Assembly: GCA_044370475.1 (NCBI GenBank) | Contig: JBILVK010000154.1 | Coordinates: 1-5,721 of the forward strand | Source of the DNA: B1 sp044370475 | GTDB taxonomy: Bacteria; Bacteroidota; Bacteroidia; UKL13-3 | DNA: 5,721 nt | Reading direction: 5' to 3' | Part shown: piece after piece, positions 1 to 5,655 of the stretch | How the letters are laid out: every line of letters starts with the position of its first letter | Numbering within the stretch: the first letter of the stretch is position 1 | Made by a program: the position numbers and the translations under genes | The notes under the pieces: model-generated | What the model was told of the DNA's origin: nothing | The model's database searches: none | What the model saw: the letters and a program-made list of their open reading frames with translations, nothing else

Positions 1-18
1 GGGGCAAAAAAAAGAAGC

Positions 19-47
19 AAAAAAAAAGGCCGCGACAGCGGCCTTTT
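19..47 (-). terminator. Intrinsic terminator of the tRNA-Asn gene
   Basis: A perfect 6-bp GC stem (GGCCGC at 28-33 with GCGGCC at 38-43, loop GACA) is extended by A-T pairs 24-27/44-47. On the minus strand the stem is followed by nine consecutive T residues (complement of 19-27), the classical layout for Rho-independent termination of the tRNA transcribed toward the left edge. On the plus strand the stem is followed by TTTTATAATT, so it may also stop a plus-strand transcript entering from the left. That second role is inference, as no left-hand gene is visible. Confidence 0.85.
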
Positions 48-96
48 ATAATTCCCATGCAGATCTCACTCACACTCCAACTCCCTCCTGCTTCTG

Positions 97-170
97 CTCC
101 CTCTCCTGGACTCGAACCAGGGACCCCATGATTAACAGTCATGTGCTCTAACCAGCTGAGCTAAGAAGGA
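97..170 (-). tRNA. tRNA-Asn, anticodon GTT
   Basis: The minus strand folds into a full 74-nt cloverleaf. The acceptor stem pairs TCCTTCT (complement of 164-170) with AGAGGGA (complement of 98-104), seven pairs including one T-G wobble, with discriminator base G at 97. The D arm has GCTC/GAGC around AGCTGGTTA. The anticodon arm is CATGA-CTGTTAA-TCATG, with anticodon GTT at 134-136 (plus strand AAC), which reads the Asn codons AAC and AAT. The T arm is CCTGG-TTCGAGT-CCAGG. The 3' CCA is not encoded and must be added by the CCA-adding enzyme. The gene is divergent from the kinase gene and has its own promoter and terminator, so it looks monocistronic. Confidence 0.95.
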
Positions 171-192
171 ATTTATTTCCCTTTCGGGGATG

Positions 193-223
193 CAATGATA
201 GGAATTGATTTTTAATTTCGCAA
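193..223 (-). promoter_or_regulatory. Putative promoter for tRNA-Asn
   Basis: Reading the minus strand, TTG (complement of 221-223) is followed after 20 nt by TATCATTG (complement of 193-200). This matches the Bacteroidota consensus TTG-N19/20-TAnnTTTG with one mismatch in the -7 box. A start about 5-7 nt downstream would leave a short leader before the tRNA 5' end at 170. That leader contains a tiny CCC-GAAA-GGG hairpin (179-188). The assignment rests on consensus and position only. Confidence 0.45.
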
Positions 224-256
224 TATTTGCACCACAAAAAATAAAAAAAAATTTAT

Positions 257-1195
257 ATGAGTTTATTAGTCGTTGGTAGTGTGGCATTTGACGCCATTGA
301 AACACCCTTTGGAAAAACAGATAAAATCGTTGGAGGCGCCGCTTCTTACATTTCTTTAGCCTCTTCTTACTTCACAAGCACCGCAAATTTGGTTGCTGTG
401 GTGGGTGAAGATTTCCCAAATGAGTTCATTCAACACCTCAATAAGCATGGTGTAAACACCGAAGGTCTCCAAATTAAGAAGGGTGAAAAATCTTTCTTCT
501 GGAGCGGAAAATACCATACCGACATGAATACGCGTGATACTTTGGTGACAGAATTGAATGTTTTGGGCGATTTTGACCCAATTATTCCTGAGTCGTACCA
601 AAATTGCGAATTCTTAATGTTGGGAAACCTTACCCCAAAGGTTCAACAAACTGTGATTGAGCGTCTAAGCAAACGTCCGCGCTTAATTGTAATGGATACC
701 ATGAATTTTTGGATGGAGATTGCTTTAGACGATTTAAAAGAAACCTTGAAAATGGTGGATGTATTAACCATCAACGATGAAGAGGCTCGTTTGCTTTCTG
801 GCGAATATTCTTTGGTGAAAGCTGCGGCTAAAATTCAGGCCATGGGTCCAAAATACTTAATTATTAAAAAAGGTGAGAATGGTGCCTTGTTGTTCCACGG
901 CAAAGAGGTGTTTTTTGCCCCTGCCTTGCCTTTAGAGGAAGTATTTGATCCAACAGGTGCTGGAGATACTTTTGCAGGTGGTTTCATTGGATATTTGGCT
1001 AAAACTGGCGATATCAGCTTCGAAAACATGAAGAATGCCATTATTTATGGTTCTGCCATGGCATCTTTCTGCGTAGAGCGTTTTGGTACAGAAAGAATCA
1101 TCGACCTAAGCAAAGAGGAATTAGATCAAAGAATTCAACAATTTAAAAACTTAGTACGCTTTAATATTGGCGCAAACTTGGCCGAAAGCAACTAG
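257..1195 (+). CDS. PfkB/ribokinase-family sugar or nucleoside kinase
   Basis: This 312-residue protein has the usual length and motif order of cytoplasmic PfkB (ribokinase-fold) kinases, which transfer the ATP gamma-phosphate to a hydroxyl of a sugar, nucleoside or related substrate. Visible motifs are an N-terminal beta-strand MSLLVVGSVAFD, the substrate-side GGAASY at 26-31, TINDEEARLL at 171-180, a KKGENGALLF strand at 204-213, and the C-terminal signature DPTGAGDTFAGGF at 231-243. In that signature GAG (234-236) forms the anion hole and D237 is the expected catalytic base. All key residues are present. The substrate is not evident; adenosine-kinase-like and ribokinase-like activities both remain possible. 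The ATG at 257 is preceded by an A-rich, SD-free leader typical of Bacteroidota. The gene is divergent from the tRNA, and its transcript would run through the 101-bp repeats to the terminator at 1422-1464. Confidence 0.9.
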   Translation: MSLLVVGSVAFDAIETPFGKTDKIVGGAASYISLASSYFTSTANLVAVVGEDFPNEFIQHLNKHGVNTEGLQIKKGEKSFFWSGKYHTDMNTRDTLVTELNVLGDFDPIIPESYQNCEFLMLGNLTPKVQQTVIERLSKRPRLIVMDTMNFWMEIALDDLKETLKMVDVLTINDEEARLLSGEYSLVKAAAKIQAMGPKYLIIKKGENGALLFHGKEVFFAPALPLEEVFDPTGAGDTFAGGFIGYLAKTGDISFENMKNAIIYGSAMASFCVERFGTERIIDLSKEELDQRIQQFKNLVRFNIGANLAESN

Positions 1196-1203
1196 TAAAA
1201 TAG

Positions 1204-1304
1204 TTTGGTTCGAACCGAAATCTAATAGGCAATGAAAATGCATTGCTAAATTAGGTTTGCTAAAGCAATAAAAATAGCTTTAACCAAATTGCTTGCAAAG
1301 GCGC
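1204..1304. repeat. 101-bp tandem repeat, unit 1
   Basis: The unit begins with TTTGGTTCGAACCGAAA (1204-1220), whose core GGTTCGAACC is a perfect 10-bp palindrome. The next unit starts exactly 101 bp later, and by hand alignment the two differ at about 14 of 101 positions with no indels. Internal inverted repeats include GCAATG (1229-1234) with CATTGC (1241-1246), and TAAAGC (1261-1266) with GCTTTA (1277-1282). In addition, AACCAAA (1282-1288) can pair with TTTGGTT at the start of the next unit (1305-1311). The unit lies in the 3' untranslated region of the kinase gene and contains no credible ORF. Confidence 0.9.
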
Positions 1305-1405
1305 TTTGGTTCGAACCGAAATGTATTAAGCAATTTTAATGCTTTGCTAAATAAGGTTTGCTAATGCAATCAAAACAACCTTAACCAAATTGCTTGCAAA
1401 GGTGC
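1305..1405. repeat. 101-bp tandem repeat, unit 2
   Basis: This is the second copy of the unit, beginning with an identical TTTGGTTCGAACCGAAA (1305-1321). The ends of the unit (the palindrome, and the last ~25 bp containing AACCAAATTGCTTGCAAAGG) are almost unchanged from unit 1, and the middle carries most of the substitutions. It has its own inverted repeats, TAAGGTT (1352-1358) with AACCTTA (1377-1383) and AGCAA (1329-1333) with TTGCT (1344-1348). AACCAAA (1383-1389) can pair with the TTTGGTT of the third palindrome (1406-1412). Its function is unknown. Confidence 0.9.
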
Positions 1406-1422
1406 TTTGGTTCGAACCGAAA
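1406..1422. repeat. Third, partial repeat copy (palindrome only)
   Basis: TTTGGTTCGAACCGAAA recurs at the third 101-bp step, after which the similarity ends. Its trailing A residues run directly into the A-tract of the terminator stem. The array is therefore palindrome-unit-palindrome-unit-palindrome, butted against the terminator, as though the palindrome marks both borders of the repeated segment. Confidence 0.9.
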
Positions 1423-1464
1423 AAAAAAGAGGCTGTTACCCAAAAAGTAACAGCCTCTTTTTTT
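1422..1464. terminator. Bidirectional intrinsic terminator between convergent genes
   Basis: A perfect 11-bp stem GAGGCTGTTAC (1429-1439) and GTAACAGCCTC (1447-1457) encloses a 7-nt loop CCAAAAA. It is flanked by an A-run (1420-1428) and seven T residues (1458-1464), which add seven A-T pairs to give an 18-bp perfect stem. The layout is symmetrical: a T-run follows the hairpin in either orientation. It therefore fits termination of both the kinase transcript (plus) and the membrane-protein transcript (minus, stop at 1545). Confidence 0.92.
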
Positions 1465-1480
1465 GCAATGGCTGCAGGCA

Positions 1481-1510
1481 ATGCTTGCGCCAAAAAGCAA
1501 AGGCAAGCAT
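1481..1510. repeat. Inverted repeat in the 3' region of the membrane-protein gene
   Basis: ATGCTTGC (1481-1488) is the exact reverse complement of GCAAGCAT (1503-1510), with 14 bp between them. It lies between the minus-strand stop codon at 1545 and the terminator, so it would form a stem-loop in that gene's 3' untranslated RNA. No T-run follows it. It may be only incidental structure. Nothing else is visible in 1465-1544. Confidence 0.35.
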
Positions 1511-1544
1511 AGAAATGCAAGCCAATAAAAATACGTTTGCGTGC

Positions 1545-1988
1545 TTAGAACCTAAACATTGGCGCGTTCCAAGGAATCATAGACAATACCAACACCAAGC
1601 CCAAACCAAAATAAATAAGGCTGCGTTTGTGCTTATCTGCGTCTGAATAGGCTTTCTTCACCTTAATTCTACCCATTTGAATCACAAGCACCGCAATAAT
1701 CATGGTTAAAGGATGCTCCACCAAAATTTTACGCATAGCAGGGTCTTTCATAGTTGCGCCCATATCTCCCATGGCGTGTTGCACGGTTGGACTCATAAAA
1801 AATAAAATTAAACCCAATAACAATTGCGAATGGGTGGTGCCCAGTAAAATTGCGCCTGCGGTGTTATCCGACTTGCTAAACGGCGAACCACCACTTACGC
1901 CAACAACGGCTTTAAAAATTGCATAAAGCGCCGCAGCCAAAAATGCCCAACGCATAAAATTGTGAACCGAAAGAAATAAATCGTACAT
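1545..1988 (-). CDS. Small four-helix membrane protein, possible b-type cytochrome-like
   Basis: This 147-residue protein has four hydrophobic segments at about 11-31, 46-65, 93-108 and 122-140, so it is an inner-membrane protein. It resembles the short Bacteroidota proteins often labelled 'cytochrome B', which begin with an HxxxRW-type motif (here H9-N-F-M-R-W14) and carry a conserved FxxxDN segment (here F37 to D41-N42) before the second helix. Histidines near or within helices (H9, H53, H92, H120) could ligate heme, but I see no motif that proves it. H71 and a Met-rich stretch at 73-85 lie in the loop between helices 2 and 3. A strong promoter lies just upstream, giving a very short leader. 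The gene is convergent with the kinase and divergent from comEC, so it is probably transcribed alone. Family membership is recalled from general knowledge and the function is unproven. Confidence 0.8.
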   Translation of the reverse strand: MYDLFLSVHNFMRWAFLAAALYAIFKAVVGVSGGSPFSKSDNTAGAILLGTTHSQLLLGLILFFMSPTVQHAMGDMGATMKDPAMRKILVEHPLTMIIAVLVIQMGRIKVKKAYSDADKHKRSLIYFGLGLVLVLSMIPWNAPMFRF

Positions 1989-2001
1989 AGTGTTTTTCTT
2001 T

Positions 2002-2031
2002 CAAAACTAAGAATTCACTACCTTATGTCAA
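2002..2031 (-). promoter_or_regulatory. Bacteroidota-type promoter for the membrane-protein gene
   Basis: On the minus strand TTG (complement of 2029-2031) is followed after exactly 19 nt by TAGTTTTG (complement of 2002-2009). This is a full match to the TTG-N19-TAnnTTTG consensus of the Bacteroidota housekeeping sigma factor. The -7 box ends 13 nt before the start codon at 1988, so the leader would be under about 10 nt. I found no comparably good match on the plus strand for comEC in the 70-bp intergenic space. Confidence 0.7.
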
Positions 2032-2058
2032 GAATTATTTTAAAACTACCCCAATCGC

Positions 2059-4113
2059 ATGTCCAGTTTTTGGCAACAAATGCCCTTTGTACGCATACTC
2101 CTACCCTTTATTGCAGGCATTGCTGTAGCAAGTAATTTTTCTTTTAACGGTCCGAACCTAGTCATTTTACTGCTACTCGCAGCCATTGCTTATTTTATCT
2201 ACTACAAAATAACGCAGCATTCCTTCAAAGATTCTCACTATGGCATTTGGTTCAGCCTATTGTTTTTTTTATTGGGCTCCCTTTCCTATACTTGGCATTT
2301 GGCCAAAGAAAAACACCAACACTTCTCTCAGCAAAAATCGCAAGCCCTGGCCGTTCAAATTACCCAAAAAACTATGGCAACCCCCAAAGGCTGGAAGTCG
2401 GAAGCCCTTGTATTATATGGAATCGACAGCCTAGGAGAGGTGCAAGAAATGCGCGGCAAAATAATGCTCTATGTGCAAAAAGATAGCCTAGAGGCAATTC
2501 CGGGATATGGAGAGCAATTATTAATTAAATCCAGTTTCCTTGAAATTTCTTCACCCAAAAATCCAGGTACCTTTAACTACAAAGTTTACCTGCAACGCAA
2601 AGGCATTTTCCATGCAAGTTATGTGCGCAAACATCAATTGCAATGGCTGCACAGCAACCACGGCAATCCCATACTTTTAAAAGTATATGCCTTTCAAAAT
2701 TTTGTGCACGAAGTGCTGCAACAAAACCTCCACAAACCCGGCGAAATTGGCATTGCAGAAGCTCTTTTGTATGGGTACGACAAAGACATAGAAGACGAAG
2801 TAACAGATGCCTATAGCAAAACGGGAACCCTACATGTACTGGCAGTAAGCGGCATGCACGTTGGCTTAATTTTTATGATACTTTCTTGGCTGCTTAAACC
2901 ATTAGAAAAACTTAAACGTGGCAAAAAATTGATACCTATTTTTCAAATTTTAGGCATCTGGATCTATGCCGTAATATGTGGCTTCTCGCCTTCCATTTTG
3001 CGCGCCTGCGTCATGTTTAGCTTTGTCATCATGGGTAAACAAATACGGCGCAATAGCAACCCGTTTAACAGCCTAAGTGCCTCTGCCTTTTTGCTCTTAC
3101 TTACAGATCCAAACCTATTATACAATGTGGGCTTTCAGCTAAGCTACGCGGCCGTTGGCGGCATTTTGGGATTCTATCCTTACCTCTATCATATGCTTAA
3201 TTTAAACAATAGGTTGCTTGATGAAATATGGAAAATTCTAGCAGTTTCTCTAGCGGCTCAAGTGCTAACCTTACCCCTTAGTATTTACTATTTTCACCAA
3301 TTACCCAACTATTTTTTATTGGCCAATTTGCTCATAATTCCGCTTACAACCATCATTATTTATGCCGGAATTTTACTGCTCATCATCTCGCCTTTTCCCG
3401 CGGCGGCATTGCTGCTGGGACAAGCCATTGCATGGCTCATACAACTCACCAATGGCACCGCGCAATTTATTGCCAATTTGCCTTACTCCTACCAAGACCA
3501 ATTAAACTGGCAGGGCATACATGTGCTTGTTTATTATTTGGCCTGTATCTGTCTGATCCAATTCCTTTTTGCCAGAGATATAATTGCCCTTAAAGCCATG
3601 CTTTTCCTACTTGTACTTTTGCAGTGCCATCATGCTTATTTAAGCTGGCAAACACAAGAGAAGGAGGTCCTCACCATTTTTTCCTTGCCTAAAAATATTG
3701 CCATTCAATACCAAGTGGCCCAACATGCCCAAGTGTGGCAAGGCGCAGATAGCAACCAAGAAAAAAATTACCGCAACCAAATACAACCCAATCATTACCT
3801 CCGCAACATTGCTTCGGTTCGGACCGAAACCCTAGATACCTTTAACTACCTGTTTGCCCCCAAGCCCAATTTTAAAGTGTGCATACTCCAAAACACTGGA
3901 ATGCCTTGCCAGGAGCGCATTTCCATACTCCTTATTTGTGGCAATAAATTTGTGAATTTGCAAAAACTTCTGCAACAAAACAAGGTGCAACAAGTGGTTT
4001 TAAATGGCGATGTAAACCCGCAAAAAAAACGGGCGCTCAAAAAAATTCTACAAAAATTTAAGATACCGCATCATGATGTTACCGAAAATGGTGCCTTTGA
4101 ATTATCATTGTAG
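2059..4113 (+). CDS. comEC: ComEC/Rec2-family DNA-uptake channel, lacking MBL domain
   Basis: This 684-residue polytopic inner-membrane protein belongs to the ComEC/Rec2 family, which passes single-stranded DNA into the cytoplasm during natural transformation. In order there are N-terminal helices (about 11-78, DUF4131 region), a periplasmic OB-like segment (about 95-192, with RGKIMLYV at 132-139 and NPGTFNYKVYLQRKGIF at 168-184), and the Competence domain. The Competence domain carries HVLAVSGMHVGLI at 259-271, GFSPSILRA at 308-316, DPNLLYNVGFQLSYAAVGGI at 350-369 and further helices to about 527. The last ~150 residues are soluble and show no HxHxDH metallo-beta-lactamase motif. They end in a degenerate VVLNGDV...KKILQKFKIPHHDV...GAFEL tail, as is common for Bacteroidota ComEC proteins. 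The coding strand is noticeably C-rich compared with its neighbours. It starts the operon with the crotonase gene 2 nt downstream. Confidence 0.9.
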   Translation: MSSFWQQMPFVRILLPFIAGIAVASNFSFNGPNLVILLLLAAIAYFIYYKITQHSFKDSHYGIWFSLLFFLLGSLSYTWHLAKEKHQHFSQQKSQALAVQITQKTMATPKGWKSEALVLYGIDSLGEVQEMRGKIMLYVQKDSLEAIPGYGEQLLIKSSFLEISSPKNPGTFNYKVYLQRKGIFHASYVRKHQLQWLHSNHGNPILLKVYAFQNFVHEVLQQNLHKPGEIGIAEALLYGYDKDIEDEVTDAYSKTGTLHVLAVSGMHVGLIFMILSWLLKPLEKLKRGKKLIPIFQILGIWIYAVICGFSPSILRACVMFSFVIMGKQIRRNSNPFNSLSASAFLLLLTDPNLLYNVGFQLSYAAVGGILGFYPYLYHMLNLNNRLLDEIWKILAVSLAAQVLTLPLSIYYFHQLPNYFLLANLLIIPLTTIIIYAGILLLIISPFPAAALLLGQAIAWLIQLTNGTAQFIANLPYSYQDQLNWQGIHVLVYYLACICLIQFLFARDIIALKAMLFLLVLLQCHHAYLSWQTQEKEVLTIFSLPKNIAIQYQVAQHAQVWQGADSNQEKNYRNQIQPNHYLRNIASVRTETLDTFNYLFAPKPNFKVCILQNTGMPCQERISILLICGNKFVNLQKLLQQNKVQQVVLNGDVNPQKKRALKKILQKFKIPHHDVTENGAFELSL
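2148..2158. repeat. Palindrome-like CGGTCCGAACC near the 5' end of comEC
   Basis: CGGTCCGAACC is the exact reverse complement of GGTTCGGACCG at 3816-3826 near the other end of the same gene. It differs from the intergenic palindrome GGTTCGAACC by one base in ten. It is read as part of N-G-P-N-L in ComEC, so coding constraint could explain it. A functional role is speculative. Confidence 0.3.
3813..3828. repeat. Near-palindrome TTCGGTTCGGACCGAA inside comEC
   Basis: This 16-mer equals its own reverse complement at 14 of 16 positions and closely resembles the intergenic 17-mer TTTGGTTCGAACCGAAA. It codes for S-V-R-T-E in the soluble C-terminal part of ComEC. Its inner 11 bases are the exact inverse of CGGTCCGAACC at 2148-2158. 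It may be a divergent member of the same palindrome family, or chance. Confidence 0.35.
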
Positions 4114-4115
4114 CT

Positions 4116-4892
4116 ATGGACGATTTGGTATTATATGAGGTAATTGACCGAGTGGGTTATTTAACCCTCAACAGGCCCGAAAAAAGGAATGCTTTAAGCT
4201 ATGAGTTTGTGAGTGAAATTCGCAATCAATTAACGCTTGCAGAAAATGATGTAACGTGCAAGGTCATTGTTATTAAAGCCCGCGGAGAGGCCTTTTGCAG
4301 TGGGGCAGACTTAGCTTCTTTGCAAAAACTTCAAAACAATACTTACGAAGAAAATTTAATAGATAGCAAGCACCTTGCTGCCTTGTATTTGCAAATTTAC
4401 AATTGCTCTAAAGTAGTTATTTCTATGGTAGAGGGTGCTGCATTTGCAGGAGGCTGTGGCTTAGCCACTGTTTGCGATTTTTGCTTTGCAGATTTTAATG
4501 CGCGTTTTGCTTATACCGAGGTAAAAATTGGTTTTATTCCTGCCATTGTGATGGTGTTTTTATTGCGCCAAGTTGGCGAAAAAGTGGCCAAACAAATACT
4601 GCTCACAGGCGATGTTTTTGATGCACACAAGGCTTTGCAATACCAGTTAATTAGTGGGGTAATTGACCCGCAAATTATAGAAGAAGAGGTGCATCAATTT
4701 GCCTTGCGTTTGTGCAGAACAACCTCTGCGCAAAGTGTTGATAGCACTAAGAAAATGATACATAAGGTTCCAGAGTTGAACCTTGAAGAAGCCATACAAT
4801 ATGCGGCTGAAATGAATGCCGAAACCCGCGCTTCTGATGATTGCAAAAAAGGGATTAACGCTTTTCTAAACAAGGAGAAAATCTCTTGGTAA
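4116..4892 (+). CDS. Crotonase-fold enoyl-CoA hydratase, LiuC (methylglutaconyl-CoA hydratase)-like
   Basis: This 258-residue cytoplasmic enzyme has the standard single-domain crotonase length. Visible motifs are VGYLTLNRPEKRNAL at 13-27 (CoA binding), FCSGADL at 60-66 (first oxyanion-hole segment), EGAAFAGGCGLATVCD at 106-121 (second oxyanion-hole glycine G112), and FAYTEVKIGFIPAIV at 131-145. Of the two glutamates of classical enoyl-CoA hydratase, the second is kept (E135, rat E164 equivalent) and the first is replaced by Gly (G115, rat E144 equivalent). Gly at the first site and IPAxV after the second Glu are features I associate with LiuC-type methylglutaconyl-CoA hydratases of leucine/isovalerate breakdown. 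The exact substrate remains unproven, and isomerase or other crotonase activities are possible. The ATG at 4116 follows the comEC stop by 2 nt, so co-translation is likely. No other leucine-degradation gene is in view. Confidence 0.88.
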   Translation: MDDLVLYEVIDRVGYLTLNRPEKRNALSYEFVSEIRNQLTLAENDVTCKVIVIKARGEAFCSGADLASLQKLQNNTYEENLIDSKHLAALYLQIYNCSKVVISMVEGAAFAGGCGLATVCDFCFADFNARFAYTEVKIGFIPAIVMVFLLRQVGEKVAKQILLTGDVFDAHKALQYQLISGVIDPQIIEEEVHQFALRLCRTTSAQSVDSTKKMIHKVPELNLEEAIQYAAEMNAETRASDDCKKGINAFLNKEKISW

Positions 4893-5590
4893 TGCGCGGT
4901 TATTTAAGCTTTCTTTTTATCCTTCTTTGCCATATTGCTTTCTCTCAAAATGTGCTTACAGAGGGAAAGATTTTTTATGAAATAAGCTACAGTAATTTGT
5001 CGCCAGAAATGAAGAGGCAAGAGCATATGATGCCGCACGATGCCAGCTTCTATTTTAAGAACAATAAAACACGTTTTGAAATGGGCTTGGGTGGTATAGG
5101 AAAAAACACCACCATTTACGACAGAAGCAAAAAAGAAAATACCATTTTGCTAAATATTCAGGGCAAAAAATTTGCTTTGGTCAAATCTGATAGCGAAATG
5201 GTGCAAGCTCATAAATCACTTACTCCTTACGATAGCAATAACCGTTTTTTACGGGTAGAAATATTAGATCAGCACAAAAAAATTGCAGAGAGAAATTGCC
5301 AAAAGGCCATTGTTTACAGAAGCATTAATGGCAAAGAACAGGCCAACGAATGCTGGTTCACGCGCGAGATTCCGCCCTTTAATACCATAAACGATCCTAA
5401 CCTAAAAGCGCTCGATGGATTTTTAATGCAGTATACCATTACAGAAAACGGCATGACCATGAACATGAATGTAAAAATGGTGTTGGGCATTCCCATTGCA
5501 GATGAAATGTTTAACATTCCGCCAGGTTACCAAGTGGTGTCGGAAAAAGATTTGATGCGATTGCTTATGGTGATGGACCAAGAACGCTAG
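4892..5590 (+). CDS. Exported protein of unknown function (DUF4412/LolA-like or GLPGLI-like)
   Basis: From the ATG this is a 232-residue protein with a clear signal peptide: M-R-G followed by the hydrophobic stretch YLSFLFILLCHIAFS and a probable cleavage before QNVLTEG. The mature part is beta-rich and periplasmic or outer-membrane associated. It starts with GKIFYEISYS, carries strand-like segments (KTRFEMG, NTTIYDR, KFALVK), a paired-looking C-x-K-A...C-W-F-T-REIPP segment (NCQKAIVYRS through ECWFTREIPP), and ends IPPGYQVVSEKDLMRLL. This layout recalls Bacteroidota DUF4412/LolA-fold and GLPGLI-family secreted proteins, but no diagnostic GLPG motif is present, so the family is tentative. The start at 4892 overlaps the upstream stop as TAATG. 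A TTG at 4886, in the same frame, lies 8 nt after an AAGGAG (4872-4877) and is an alternative start adding two residues. Confidence 0.75.
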   Translation: MRGYLSFLFILLCHIAFSQNVLTEGKIFYEISYSNLSPEMKRQEHMMPHDASFYFKNNKTRFEMGLGGIGKNTTIYDRSKKENTILLNIQGKKFALVKSDSEMVQAHKSLTPYDSNNRFLRVEILDQHKKIAERNCQKAIVYRSINGKEQANECWFTREIPPFNTINDPNLKALDGFLMQYTITENGMTMNMNVKMVLGIPIADEMFNIPPGYQVVSEKDLMRLLMVMDQER

Positions 5591-5655
5591 ACTTATTTTT
5601 TAAAGGTTATTTACTTTTTGGTCTGAACCTACCGAAAGTTGGTTCAGAAAGTCTA
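5588..5655. repeat. Two-part inverted repeat spanning convergent gene ends
   Basis: The inner arms TCTGAACC (5622-5629) and GGTTCAGA (5641-5648) are perfect 8-bp inverses around an 11-bp loop. Immediately outside the right arm, AAGTCTA (5649-5655) is the inverse of TAGACTT (5588-5594), which includes the TAG stop of the exported-protein gene. No T-run follows on either strand, so it is not a classical intrinsic terminator. It could still protect mRNA ends or slow convergent polymerases. The inner sequence also resembles the GGTTCGAACC palindrome. Confidence 0.5.

Noticed and set aside
81..108. Partial repetition of the tRNA 3' end (CAGGAGAGGGAG and CAGGAGGGAG on the minus strand), resembling an integration att duplication
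   Set aside because: The match is short, purine-rich low-complexity sequence with a gap, only a few bases from the tRNA, and no integrase or mobile gene is present.
1204..1220. Resemblance of TTTGGTTCGAACCGAAA to a tRNA T arm
   Set aside because: The T-stem would have a G-G mismatch, and no acceptor, D or anticodon arms are found at the right distance. The palindromic explanation is simpler.
1204..1422. CRISPR-like reading of the three evenly spaced 17-mers
   Set aside because: The two intervening 84-bp segments are homologous to each other, so they are tandem repeat units and not unique spacers. There are only three copies and no cas genes.
1407..1646. 79-codon plus-strand open frame
   Set aside because: It begins inside the third palindrome, runs through the terminator hairpin and then antisense to the end of the membrane-protein gene. 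Its translation is Lys/Gln/Cys-rich with no family resemblance.
2010..2058. Plus-strand promoter for comEC in the divergent intergenic space
   Set aside because: No TAnnTTTG-like -7 box with a TTG at suitable spacing is visible. A promoter must exist nearby, but I cannot place it.
4764..4784. Inverted repeat AAGGTTC/GAACCTT inside the crotonase gene
   Set aside because: A 7-bp perfect stem with a 7-nt loop within well-conserved coding sequence is readily explained by chance. It lacks the palindromic core seen elsewhere.
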